A DNA stretch of 64,000 nucleotides from Amorphophallus konjac (Eukaryota; Streptophyta; Magnoliopsida; Alismatales; Araceae). Location of the stretch: contig CM040118.1 in the NCBI GenBank assembly GCA_022559845.1, positions 266,499,519-266,563,518 on the forward strand, given 5' to 3'. Under the pieces are notes generated by a model. The model did not search any database and was not told the DNA's origin. It saw only the letters and a list, made by a program, of their open reading frames with translations. Positions 45,261-56,886 of this stretch are shown one piece after another. How positions within the stretch are numbered: position 1 is the stretch's first letter; the number at the start of each line of letters is the position of its first letter. The position numbers were made by a program, and so were the translations under genes.

Positions 45261-47844
45261 CTAGTCTATGGAAATAGGGGGACTACAAGAGCTCCATGGC
45301 ATTTCTTGAGGTTCGGCACTTGGAGGATCCTCAGCGCCAAGGGATCTGCCCCCGGTACCGTTGGTGACGGCCGGCCCAGACACTGACCCCACTGGTCTGG
45401 GAATTGTCTTGCTCGTGTGCCCTCTAGAGGTGACCGGAGTTGGCGACCCCTCTGCCGAACTACAGGCATCCCCACTACCTCCTTCGCTTGACATCGAAGA
45501 AGAATATGTAGTATCCATGCCCAAGTCGTAGTGTTGCCCGGAGGGAAATATAAGCTCATTGGACACCTGCTGTTGGGCCTCAATGACCGCTCGGTGGTAA
45601 CCTTGGGCAAATCCCTTCCGCAGCCTCCGACGGTAGCCTGGCTCACAATATGAGAAGGCGGCCTCCTCGAGAGCTGCACGATAGCCCTCTGAACTTCTGT
45701 ATCGTTCGACCACCTCCGCCTCGGCTCGCTCAGCCTCCTTCTCAAGCTCGGCTATTCTCTACTGGGCCTTAAGCAACTTCCTCTCGGTCTCGGATAGCTT
45801 TGCCTCAGCCTCAGTCTGCGCGACCTCGGCTTCCTCCCGCACTTGCTCAACCCCCTGGACCTCGTTGCTAAGCTCCTCCCGCTCAGCCCTCCACCGCTCG
45901 GATTGCTCTACCTGAGACTGACGCTCCTCTTCTAGGAGCTCGCCCTTCAGGTTAGCCATATAACGAGCCTAGGTCAGTTGGTCAACCAGCGTCCGAGCCT
46001 CCTCTTGGCTCGATCGGAGCTGAGCCCGGAATGAGGTGGCCTCTCACCGAGAGACTTCAAGCTCGTAAGTCAATTGACTGATCTTCCGGTCAGACTCAGT
46101 ACGAGCCCGAGAAAGGGACCTCTCTTCATTATCCTGCCGAGCGAAGAGGTCAGTTATCTCGGCCCCCAGTTGGGCCATGATCAGACTACCCTCCATAAAA
46201 TTCTCGAAGAGCAAAGAGGGAGGACCACATCTGATTTCTTCCCGATTCAACGAAGGCACCAAGGATCGGCACCATTGATATAGGGAAGCCCGAACGATAG
46301 GTGCACCCACCGAAGGAGGAGGAATCCTCTTTGGAGGAGCCGGGACCAAAACTTCTCCCCCGAGAGTCCCCACTTCTGGGATGACAATGCTCGACGCAGA
46401 TTGGAATGTCACCTCATCCCGCGCCCCACCAACTTCGGTCGAGGGTTCAGAGGCCGCCGCCTCGATCTACGGTCTGTCAGGTTCGATGACACCTCCCCCA
46501 ACAGCGGCAGCCGCCTTTGGCTCGACGGGTGGCAGATCTTGGCAGTGGACTTCCTCGGCTGGATGCTCCTCTACCAAGCAGGCGCGCCCCTCGGTCGGGC
46601 AAGCACGCTCCTCGGCCATACGAGAGACCCCCTCCTTCTTCAACCGCTTCTTCTCAGCGGTCCAAGCCTTCATTGAAGACAGGAGCATCCGCTCCCCCGG
46701 ATCCTTGCGCTTGGCCCCGCGGCGCTCGGAGGCATCTCCTCGAGAAATCTGCTTACCCCGGTCTCGCGTACAGAAAGGGTCCCTGGAAGCTTGGGGTTCA
46801 CTTGGACCAGGCGTCTCCTGCAGGCCGACGATCTCTTGCTCCAACGGTTGTTCCCCATCATCATTCGTCCACCTAGAATCTAGGTAGCAAAAGTCAGCAC
46901 ATCAGAAGAGAGCCTATCAGGTCGACCCGAAAGTGGCGACATGGGACCCTAAGGTTCTTACCGTGAGACGACAACGCACATGAAGGATATTCCTTGATAT
47001 TGGCCGTGGTCATCAACTCGGCGGTCGTCCGACGATTCTCTTGGAGAACCCTGATCTCCTCCTCCAGTTCCAGAGAAATCGCCGCCTGCTTCGGAGGAAT
47101 AGATGGATGGAAATTAACTGCCATCGGGAAATCCCAGGGGGCGTCCTCCACAGACGAACCCATCCAAAAGAATTGGGTCTTCCACCCCTTGTGAGAAGAA
47201 TCTTTGGTGGAAAGGGACACGTAGCTCCTTCCCCTCCTCTCCTGAAGATAGAAGAAGCCCTTACCCGCGTAGGTCTGCTCCTTCAACTCAAAGAAAGAAT
47301 TGAAAAGCTCCAAAGAAGCGTGGAGCCCGCACGAGCGGCAGAGAAAGATGAAAGAAAAGATAAACGTATACGAGTTGGAGTCCAACTGGATAGGAGACAG
47401 TCGATAAAATTGAAGCAATCGCACAACAAAATGGTGAAGAGGGAGGCGGAACCCAGTCTTCCAAGCCAAAAGGAAAGTACAGAAGAGTCCCGGACGATAG
47501 GACAAACTAGATTCATGAGGCTGTAGTGGAGAGAAGAAATACTTCCACGGCAACCCATACTACTTCTCCATCCTCTTTACTTCGGCCTCACCTAGCTCAC
47601 TACGCATGGGATGCTCAGGCTGCGGCACCAAACTTCCTGTGCCAGGCCTAGCCTCGCGCATCTCGGATGAAGGATGTTGCTCCACCATGGAAGAAAGAGA
47701 GGAACTGGAAGAAGAGGGAAAAAGCGCCGAGTCGGACGATTCAGGAGGAGGTGGAAGCTGGCGAATCGCCACCATCGTAATCTCCGCTAGCTCCGCAAAG
47801 GCCTCCGCAAGATGCTGCTCTTCCCGATCTCTCTTGTGGCCCAT
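45261..47844 (-). pseudogene. Antisense gene of the Tat element (Transposase_28-like plus coiled coil), spliced
   Basis: Many Tat-lineage elements carry an extra gene antisense to pol near the 3' LTR. Exon 1 runs from ATG 47844 (MGHKRDREEQ) to 46962; a GT-AG intron of 82 nt (46961-46880) precedes exon 2, 46879-45261. Splicing gives 834 codons and restores the frame exactly. Exon 1 holds a region like the Pfam 'putative gypsy type transposon' family (FRLPLHHFVVRLLQFYRLSP). Exon 2 is charged and coiled-coil rich (about 46130-45720), then has a motif of the YRAALEEAAFSYCEPGYRRR type and a Ser/Thr/Pro tail. In-frame stops lie at 47560-47562, 46467-46469, 46044-46046, 45969-45971 and 45759-45761. 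Its function is unknown, and no evidence supports a true transposase. Confidence 0.8.
46880..46961 (-). other. Intron of the antisense gene
   Basis: The donor is CACG|GTAAGA and the acceptor is TTTTGCTACCTAG|ATTC, with a CTGAC branch-like word and a pyrimidine-rich tract before the acceptor. Exon 1 ends after the first base of a codon and exon 2 supplies the other two, so the frame from 47553 joins that at 46844. Confidence 0.75.
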
Positions 47845-47918
47845 GAGCCCTTCCGAAATACTGATGCGGTGGAAAAAGAAAACCCTAAAAGAAGGTAGTT
47901 TGGGACGCAAGCACGCGT

Positions 47919-47927
47919 AATATTTAT
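47919..47927 (-). promoter_or_regulatory. Candidate TATA box of the antisense gene
   Basis: The minus strand has GATAAATATTA about 75-80 bp upstream of the ATG at 47844, inside the Tat element and independent of the LTR promoter. Suggestive only. Confidence 0.4.
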
Positions 47928-48132
47928 CCCCCCATGTACTTGGCGGGAAATGGCACGACGTTCCGAAACCCAAGGAGGGGGTTCCTCACATCAACTCAAA
48001 AGAGCCATAATTACAGGCAAACTCTCGGGATAGCCGCATTTAAGTGGTCCCTGTCGGAGATAATTTCCCACCCAAATCGAGCCACCAATGTCATCCCCAT
48101 AACTACTACTCATCCGAGCCCAATCTTGGCTC

Positions 48133-48152
48133 GGGAGTAGGAGGGGGACAAG
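48133..48152 (+). promoter_or_regulatory. Polypurine tract of the Tat element
   Basis: GGGAGTAGGAGGGGGACAAG lies directly before the 3' LTR start TGAAGAGGG. Confidence 0.85.
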
Positions 48153-48885
48153 TGAAGAGGGGGAAAATCAACCATTCGAGAGCACGGCCCAACTAGGTCC
48201 AATACGACCAAACCAGGCCCAGCTCCCCAAAGTGACAGCCCCATTTTGGGCCCACTTACTCCAAGCCCAAAAACCCACTCGGATCAGCACTTCCTAGGTG
48301 GCCCTCGGGTCTGAAATTCTGAGCGACAAGACGATCGAGAGATCCCCTGCAGGGACCCGATATGGCGTGCCGAGCTATACACTCATCGCTCGGGACAAAA
48401 TCCCGAGCGAACGCCTCTGGCTCGGACCGACTGTCGGAAGCTCATCCCAGCGTCCGTTATGCATCTAGCAGGAGCAAAGAACTCCAAGGGATAGGAGAGG
48501 GCAAAAGTCCTTACGCCATAATGAGCCCACTATAAGGACGTAACCCCCCCGAAGCCCCCTCAGCTCCCTAGACTATTACGTTAAATGGACTGCTATATAA
48601 ACTCTAGGGAGACCCCCTAAGAGGTAAGGCAATGGTCTTGAGAGAAAACCACCACACTTCTTGGTGGAGCATAATCTCGCGCCCCCTCTCTCCTACCCTT
48701 TCTCTTCACCTTCATGCTCTATCGCATTTGCTGACTTAAGCATTAGAGGGTTTTTCCCAGAGAATCCTCCCTGGGCACCTCTGATCCATTTCCTGCCTTG
48801 CAGTTCATATAGACGTAGTGACCGTGATCAAAAGATTCCTCCCGGATCTCACGGCTCAGGATCAGCGCGAGATTACGCCTCTTCA
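48153..48885 (+). mobile_element. Tat element 3' LTR
   Basis: 733 bp, pairing with 37836-38569. It ends CTCTTCA, then GTAAG (target duplication) and Sirevirus C sequence resumes. Confidence 0.92.
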
Positions 48886-48931
48886 GTAAGGAAAATATTT
48901 ATTCTAAGCAAGCAAGAATGAACTTAAACAA
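48886..48931 (-). other. Sirevirus C 3' noncoding region, part 3
   Basis: A short piece between the Tat insertion and the pol stop, matching 8168-8187 of Sirevirus B. The Tat element therefore inserted about 45 bp downstream of pol. Confidence 0.7.
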
Positions 48932-51900
48932 TCACTCATCATGCTGAAATTTACATAAACCCAGTTCCCTTCTCAAAAATTTAAACCTTTCATTCCCAAG
49001 AGGTTTAGTAAAAATGTCAGGAATTTATTTTTCAGATTCAACAAAGTTAAGCTCAATTTCATTCTTACTTCATCTCTTAAGAAATGCTGTTTTATTTTAA
49101 TATGCTTAGTCCTAGAATGATGAACATGATTTTTAGTCAAGGAAATAGCACAGGTGTTGTCACACAAAATGGGAATACATCGTAATTTTATGTGATAATC
49201 GATGAGTTGGTGTTTAATCCATAGGACTTGCGCTGCACAGTTCCCTGCTGCACCATATTCTGCTTCAGCAGTGGAAAAAGCAACAGTGTGTTACTTCTTA
49301 GATGCCCAAGACACTAGACACCCACCTAGATATTGACAATACCCACTAGTGCTCTTTCTATCTATCTTACACCCTGTATAGTGTGCATCAGTGTAAGCTA
49401 CAAGTTCAAAGTCACACCTAGAAGGATACCATAGTCCTAAATCAAGGGTGCCTGATAGATACCTAAAAATCTTTTTTACAACACTCATATGTGATTCCCT
49501 AGGACTAGCCTAAAATCTAGCACACAAACACACAGAGAAATGTATATCTGAACGAGACGTAGTGATATACAAAAGGGATCCGATCATACCTCTGTATAAT
49601 TTGGTGTCCACCAACTTACCTTTTGGGTTAGCATCAAGACTAGTTGATGTGCCCATAGGTGTAGTGATAGCTTTGAGGTTCTCAAACTTGTATTTCTTTA
49701 GCAGGTCCCTGATGTATTTGGACTATGTGATGAAGCTTCCCTCTGAAGTTTGATTAACCTGCAATCCAAGGAAAAACTTCAATTCTCCCATTAAGCTCAT
49801 TTCAAATTCATTTGTCATTAATCTAGAAAATTCTTCACACATGGCAGGTTTAGTTGACCCAAACACTATATCATCTACATAGATTTGAACAACAATAATA
49901 TCTTTGCTGTCTACCTTAGTGAATAGGGTCTGGTAAACCTCACCTCTTGAAAATCCCTTACCTGTGAGAAAGGAGCTTAGCCTGTCGTACCAGGCCCTGG
50001 GAGTCTGCTTTAGTCCATATAATGCCTTATCTAATTTATACACATAATCATGAAAGTCAATACATTCAAATCTAAGAGGTTATTTAATAAAGACATCCTC
50101 TTTTATTAAACCATTCAAGAAAGTAGATTTTACATCCATCTGCTAGAGTTTTATTCCTAGGCCACAAGCAAAGGCTAGAAGAATTCTAATTACTTCTAGT
50201 CTGGCAACAGGGGCAAATGATTCTTCAAAATCTACCCCAAATTCCTGATTGTATCCCTGTGCTATGAGCCTAGCTTTATTTTTGACTATCTTTCCCTGCT
50301 CATCAGTTTTATTTCTAAAGACCCATCTAGTGTCTATAACTAAGCCATGTGAGGGTTTAGGGACCAGGTGCCGTACCTTGTTCCTTTCAAATTGATTCAA
50401 TTCATCATGCATGGCATTTATCCAATGCTCATCCTTTAAGGCACTATCAATGTTTTTGGGTTCTATCTGTGAGACTAGAGCAAAAGAATTTAGTTCATTT
50501 TCTATCTTGAAGTGTGATCTAGTCCTAGGGGGTTCATTCAAGTTACCAATCACATTTTATAATGGATGATCTCTAAGAATTCTGATATTGGTAAGCTGAT
50601 TACCTGTATCTGCATTTACCTCCCCCTGAGCTCTAGACCGATCAGTCTCACCTTCATCTACAAGTTTTGCATTCAGCTCTTCTTTATTCTCAAGAATTTC
50701 ACCATCAGCTTTGTCCCTGCATAAGCCAGTTTCAAATTTATTAGAATGTTCGTCAAAGATAATGTGTGGTGATTCCTCAACAGTTTGAGAATTAATGTTA
50801 TAGATTCTATAGGCTCTGGACTTTTCAGAGTAACCTAGAAAATTTTCAAGTTCACTTTTAGGTTCAAATTTATCAAGTTCTCTTTTAGAATTAACATGGA
50901 TAAAATATTTGCAACCAAAGACCTTGAAATGTGCTAGTAAAGGTTTCTTACCTTTGAGTATCTCATAGGGAGTCTTTTGAGTAGAAGGTCTTACCAGGGC
51001 TCTGTTAATGATATAACAGGAAGTGTTCACTGCCTCAGCCCAAAACCTTCTAGGTAGATTCCCTTCAACTAACATTGTCCGAGCCATCTCCATCAGGGTT
51101 ATGTTTCTCCTTTCAACCACTCCATTCTGCTCTGGAGTCCTTGGTGAAGAGAATCTATGGTTGATCCCATTTTCCCTGCAAAATTCATCAAATTGTGAGT
51201 TTTCAAACTCACCACCATGGTCAGACAAAATGTTCAAAATAGACTGCTCACCAATCTATTTTATTTTATGATAAAATTCTTGAAATTCCTCAAATACATC
51301 ATTTTTGTGAGTTAAGAAAAATACCCAGGTAAATCTAGAAAAGTCATATACTAACACATAACCATATCTTCTACCAGATAAGCTCGCTGATCTAGTTGGT
51401 CCAAACAGATCCATGTGTATCAGCTCAAATGGTTTAGAAGACAGGTTTTCAATTCTAGATTTAAATGACTTTCTAGTTTGCTTACATTGGATACATGCAT
51501 CACATATTTTACTGTTCTTTTTGAAGAAAATTTCAGGGAGACCTCTCACCATGATATGTTTATTTAATTTATGCAACACATTATAACTGGCATGACCTAA
51601 CCTATGATGCCAAAGACAAGCTAAGTCATCCTTATTAATAGTGAGACACAAGTTAGTATGTGCTGCATTATCTAAATCTACCATATAGATGTTATTGACT
51701 CTTTTTCCAGTGAACTTCACAGTCTCAGAATTGGGTTCAAAGATAGTACACGCAATAGAGTCAAAAATAGCCTTATGACCTTTATCACACAACTGACTAA
51801 TACTAAGCAGATTATAGGCAAGCCCCTCAACTAGTAAAACTTCCTCAATACAACAGGAAGAGCACTTATCTACCTTACATGTTCCAATTATTTTGCCATT

Positions 51901-52010
51901 TGTATTACCTCCGAAGGTAACATGACCAGCATCCTTTTCAACCAGCATGCAAAATTTATCTTTATCCCCGGTCATGTGCCTAGAGCAGCCACTGTCAAGA
52001 TATCACATGT
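48932..52010 (-). pseudogene. pol: Sirevirus C Pol, decayed
   Basis: Same gene as Pol of Sirevirus B. From 52010 down it has protease (YLDSGCSRHMTGD), GAG-pre-integrase (HHRLGHAS...CDACIQCK), integrase ([21 protein letters not shown] near 51230; [11 protein letters not shown] near 51120), reverse transcriptase ([20 protein letters not shown]; catalytic YVDDIVFGS near 49880), RNase H ([20 protein letters not shown] near 49370) and the C-terminal HDE with TGA at 48932-48934. Frames break near 51256-51237, 50557, 50143-50043, 49723, 49510, 49291 and 49050. Several breaks are TAG/TAA where Gln is normal. It is more decayed than copy B. Confidence 0.9.
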
Positions 52011-52040
52011 TGTGATTGGCTGCTATGTATGCAAGCAAAA

Positions 52041-54043
52041 TCAATTGGAGAATTTTGGAACCCAAAACTGTTTGGGCCCCATAACAACATTCAACTCATG
52101 CATATAAGATAGCAAGCGTTTTGGTATCCACATTTGTTTTTGTGTCTTTACTTGTTTTGTGGATTTATTAACTTTTTGCTCACTCTGTCTTTTCTTGCCA
52201 CTCTGAATTTTTGATGATTGTATTTGATGTATGGCATTTTTATTCTTAGAGTCATATTGATAGTTTCTGTGCTAGTGATTTGTCCAGTGGGCATTTGGAA
52301 GTGTGTATGGACAGTAGACCTTAGGCTGATCAAACATAGAATGAACAAAGTCATATGAATTCTGGTCTCTGAAGTTTCTGAAGCTAGGTTGCACACGGGT
52401 ATTCCAAGGGTAAGGTTGATGCATTTGACTAGGATATTGGTTTTGGAAGTTATATTGCATGAACTTCATGTGGAGGCTGCCTCGACCTTTCCTACCAGTG
52501 TTGTAGCAATAGGAATTTTGGAAAGATGGATAGGTCGGTGCACTATGGTAGTAGCATCGACCTGAGGTGCCCCTGCTCTAACCTTGTTTCCTAAAGGACT
52601 TGAACCCAGAGGGAGTATGGGTCGGTGCAGGTTGATGGTTGCATCGACCTTTCTGTTGAGACTGGGTTACTTTGGCTTTGGGGTTTCCTTGGACTTGAGG
52701 CTTAACTGCTTGACCCCTAACCTGTCCCTTAACTTGAGGTGTAGTATTGTGTGAGCATGATTCTCTAGACAGCTCTACCTTCCCTTTGCCCTTGTCCTTG
52801 GCACTGGGCTTGATTTTCTCATTAATTTTCACAGACTTTTTATTGTTATTTTCCTCAAAATTCATTTTTATTAAAGGTCTTGATGTTCTTTCATCAATAA
52901 AGGAGATAGTCTTCACATCAAACCTTTTCTTATTGGTTGGGTTAAAACCCAATCCTTCCCTTCTGAAATTTGTTTTTGTTCTCAATATGGCATTCATATT
53001 TTCAGTTCCCTGTGTCATGCCCTCAAGGGAATGTTGTTTATCCTTATTCTCTTTTTCTAAATTTTCAATTGACTTTTTTACTTCTTCATTTACACCATTG
53101 ACAACATCATATTTTTCGTTTGCAATTCTAGTTTCTTCCTCAAATTTTTGCATTCTGATTTTTAGTTCATCAATGGTTTTTTTCAAATTTTTATTTTCAA
53201 TTTTCAACTCATTCAAGATAGTTTTAGCATTTTCAGTTTCAGCAAGAGAGTTTTTCAAACTATGGTTTTCTGTTTCTAGACATGCAAGCTTATCATTCAA
53301 GGATGTATCATTAACTAAGGAATTTATCTTTCTTTTCAGATGCTTATTTTCTTTATGCATATCATCATATTTATCCATAATCTCAGCATAAGCTTCTTCC
53401 CAATCACTGTGTGTAAAATTCTCGAAAGAGGAAGTTACCTCATCATTATCTTCTTTGCCTTTATCTCTCTTTGCCATCAGACATAGCTTGTCTTCACTTT
53501 CGCTGTCAGAGGAGCTGCTCTGACTTCTTTCCTCTTCGTCGCTCTAGGTGCTCACCATAGCTTTTCCTTTCTTATTTTTCCACCTGGGCTGTTTCTCCTT
53601 CAGTTCAAGGCAGTTTGCCTTCAGGTGCCCTGCTTTCCTGCAATTATAACAAACAATACCATCAAGCGTCTTGATAGTATCGAACTTGTATTTTGATTGC
53701 CTTTTCCAAGAGAAATACTTTCTTCTAAACCCCTTTCCTTCCTTCCTCAGGAACTTCTTAAATTTTCTAGTGAGCATGGCACATTCATCTTGGTCTTCAT
53801 CTGAACTAGAAGAGCTAGACTCACTAGATGACCCTTTGCTACTAGAAGTTACTTTAAGAGCTAAGTGTTTCTTCTTCTTCTCAGACTCATCGACCCTCTG
53901 GAGGCTCAACTCATATGTCATGAGAGAACCGATGAGTTCATCTACAGATGTGGTTGCTAGGTTCCTGGACTCCTCCATAACAGTGGCCTTGGTGTGCCAA
54001 ATAGGTGTCAGGGAAGAATTTTTCTAACCAGTTCAAACTCTGA
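52041..54043 (-). pseudogene. gag: Sirevirus C Gag, truncated and decayed
   Basis: From the break at 54043 the Gag reads ELVRKIL, then after a frame shift near 54000 ELIGSLMTYEL (near 53930), a Ser-rich linker, LRKEGKGFRRK, the CCHC knuckle CYNCRKAGHLKANC near 53640, TAG at 53544-53546 (a Trp position), an acidic stretch and a coiled coil (53430-53030) to 52578. The C-terminal tail (52577-52041) is shifted several times and ends FWVPKFSN before TGA at 52041-52043. The N-terminal third is missing beyond the Tat/Ogre-like insertion. The tail also contains two copies of the AGGTCGATGC word found in LTR C. Confidence 0.85.
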
Positions 54044-55439
54044 TGCGGGACGAGATGCGACTCGAGACCAATTCGGATGCGAACCTGGGACTCTAGCTCG
54101 CGACTCGCCCCTAGCGAGGAAAGCGTGCAGATGTGCACGGTTGAGAAACCGGCAGTGAGTCAAGGGTGGTCAAACTCACTCTCGTGCTCGGGTCGAGTCA
54201 CAGGACGGGTCACACTCACTCTCTCGCAGCGGTGATTGAAATAATATAACAAGCTAGATTGTCGTATCACTTGCAGCGGCATACGAATATATACGAGGAA
54301 AGCAAATGCCAAAGTGGGAAGCGGACACGATACCTCCACGCTCCGGGCATGGGGAAGATGACCCCGGCCAAGACCCGTACTCCCGGTGTACAGTAATTAA
54401 ATAATTACAGCAGTGATTTTTATTGCCCACTCCACGCAGGGAGATAAAGGGCGACACGTGGGACTCGAGAGTAGTGAACTCGGGTTGACGGGCAGCAAGC
54501 CGGAAGGGCTTTTGGGCCGGAGGCAGGCTGCTGGTCCGACTCGGTGCTATTCAAACTCGCTGGACAGCAAGTGAACTCGGCTGCTGGGATGGCAGCTTCT
54601 GGTCGAATTCTGGTTGAGACGGTTGGCTGGGACGCCGGTGGAATCCTTCTCTTCGATCTCGGAAGTCGGCGGCGGCTAAATCTGAGCTGGCGTAATTTTG
54701 GATGAATTAACCGGTGGCTACCTCTGCTGGCCTGTTCACGGAACAGATTTGCGCGCCTCCACGAGAATGATCGCCACGCCCAGATCCGGTGTCGAATCGA
54801 GGCAAGATCGGTGCCGTTGGAAAGTAGACTCAAAGATCTACAACATTTAGGAAATTTACATCCAACCAACGGCCTGATTTGAAATGAAAACCTTTGTGAT
54901 CCTGTAACTTTCCTGGCTCGAAATCCAAATCAGTCAGGACAGACTGAGATCTGCCTAAAAATGAATTTTGACCGAGGGGTATTTGGTAGATCTGGACTTT
55001 GAGAATTTTATGAGTGGAAGGGGGGGATGTGCGGATGACACACAAATATTTTGGGATTTTGTTGACGTGGTTTAGGGGGTGGGAAAAATAAAAGAACAGG
55101 GTGCTATCCCGCAGATCTGCAAACTGGCAGATTACTAGGGGTAGACAGATTTGACTGGGAAGGGGGGAAAATGGGCTCTGATCTACGTGAAAATTTAATT
55201 GGAGGAAGGGGACGATGGGGGAAATAGACCCTCAAAATTTAAGGTCGATCAGACGGCTAGATTCGGAGAACCAACCTGATCTTTAAGCTTCTGTCTTGGA
55301 TCTCAAAATCCTGGACATCAGGTTGAAGATTCGATTGTGGCAACTCGACGGCGGCACTAACGGAGGCGACGGCGGTGGTGGCTGAGCTGCACACCCAGGG
55401 GAGGAGATACACCTTGGAATCCACCAAGTTTTGGGGCAT
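54044..55439 (+). mobile_element. LTR-like block left of the palindrome
   Basis: A noncoding block of 1.4 kb begins with TG (54044) right where Sirevirus C gag stops. It has (a/c)ctcactct repeats, and a general layout similar to 62791-64000 (GGGAC near the start, CACTCACTC, (C)GCAGGGAG further on), but no clear base-level alignment. It may be the U3 part of the 5' LTR of the Tat/Ogre-like element, or an unrelated fragment. No protein recognised. Confidence 0.4.
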
Positions 55440-56759
55440 TGTGGACGCACTTTTTATTAAAAATCGTTGGTTGTTCGTTTATTGGGGTTTATTAAGTGCG
55501 AGGGCGTGCCAGCCACAAAGTGACGATTTATTGTGCGCGCGATCTGACTAATCAGACAATTGTGTAGTTTGTGTCGAGACCGAAACCCACCATGCCGTGA
55601 AGGCCGCGGCGTTATTTACATCCCCCATACGGGGGAACACCCTTGATTGATTGCCGGGAATAAGGGCCCTACGGCCTAAAGAGAATACTAATAATGCAGG
55701 AGGATAGTGAAAGACGAACTATGCTAGAAACCCGTATCGGGACGTGAATGTTCAGACTATGTCGGCCACTCATGGGCCACTTCATGTTCGGACGAAGGTC
55801 CGTGTTTGTAGCATAAAAGATGGTAACAAAACTGCGCAGATGTTTGCCACGAACAAGGCAAGTTTAATGAGAATGCGGGATTGGATCCCGGTAAGGACGG
55901 GTCAAGTTGATAGACTGTTGGCCGGAGATGATTTCGGACTTTGACCATGTCAGAAATTCCGTAAACCACGTCCGATACCATAAGGTGTCGTTGATTTTCT
56001 CTTTGCACCCAGTCCGAGGGAGTGAATTATTAAGTGCGTAGCCCGAGCTCACTAACGTGCGCCCTCACACGCGGATCGACCTGCGCGGTCACGTCGATCC
56101 CGCGACCTGACCGCACAGGTCGATCCGCGTGTGAGGGCGCACGTTAGTGAGCTCGGGCTACGCACTTAATAATTCACTCCCTCGAACTGGGTGCAAAGAG
56201 AAAATCAACGACGCCTTATGGTATCGGACGTGGTTTACGGAATTTCTGACATGGCCATAGTCCGAAATCATCTCTGGCCAACAGTCTATCAACTTGACCC
56301 GTCCTTACCGGGATCCAATCCCGCATTCTCAATAAACTTGCCTTGTTCGTGGCAGACATCTGAGCAATTTTGTTACCATCTTTTATGCTACAAACACAGA
56401 CCTTCGTCCAAACATGAAGTGGCCCATGAGTGGCCGATATAGTCTGAACATTCACGTCCCGATACGGGTTTCTAGCATATTTCATCTTTCACTATCCCCT
56501 TGCATCATTAGTATTCTCTTTAAGCCATAGGGCCCTTATTCCCGGCAATCAATCAAGGGTGTTCCCCCGTATGGGGGATGTAAATAACGTCGTCGCCTTC
56601 ACGGCACGGCGGGTTTCGGTCCCGACACGAACTACACAATTGTCTGATTAGTCAGATCGCGCGCATAATAAATCATCACTTTGTGACTGGCACGCCCTCG
56701 CACTTAATAAACCCCAATAAACGAACAACCAACGATTTTTAATAAAAAGTGCGTCCACA
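55440..56759. repeat. 1,320-bp near-perfect palindrome ending at an LTR terminus
   Basis: The arms are 55440-56091 and 56108-56759, each 652 bp, with a 16-nt centre. The left end reads TGTGGACGCAC and the right end GTGCGTCCACA. The arms match with only scattered substitutions and no net length change (for example ccaccatgccgtgaaggccg against its partner). The right arm ends 4 bp before a primer binding site, so it is the 3' end of a 5' LTR; the left arm is an inverted copy. Apparent frames 55744-56052 and 56191-56485 are mirror images of one another. Confidence 0.9.
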
Positions 56760-56763
56760 AGTC

Positions 56764-56783
56764 TGGCACGCCCGGTGGGACCA
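56764..56783 (+). promoter_or_regulatory. Primer binding site of the Tat/Ogre-like element
   Basis: TGGCACGCCCGGTGGGACCA, four bases after the CA end at 56759. This form of site, tctggcacgcccggtggga, is typical of plant Ty3/gypsy elements of the Tat group. The matching tRNA was not identified. Confidence 0.7.
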
Positions 56784-56886
56784 GAATCACCCTTCATGTC
56801 TTTTCCGGGAATAAGGGCCCTACAGCCCCTTTCTTGTGATACTAATTGTTTGATTTGCAAATGTAGGTTGCATTTCGGACACTAGG

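Noticed and set aside
45261..47973. DNA transposase gene
   Set aside because: The family name contains 'transposase' but no catalytic triad or terminal inverted repeats are seen; the position marks a Tat antisense ORF.
55440..56759. Foldback DNA transposon with long terminal inverted repeats
   Set aside because: The right arm runs straight into a retrotransposon primer binding site and no flanking target duplication was seen.
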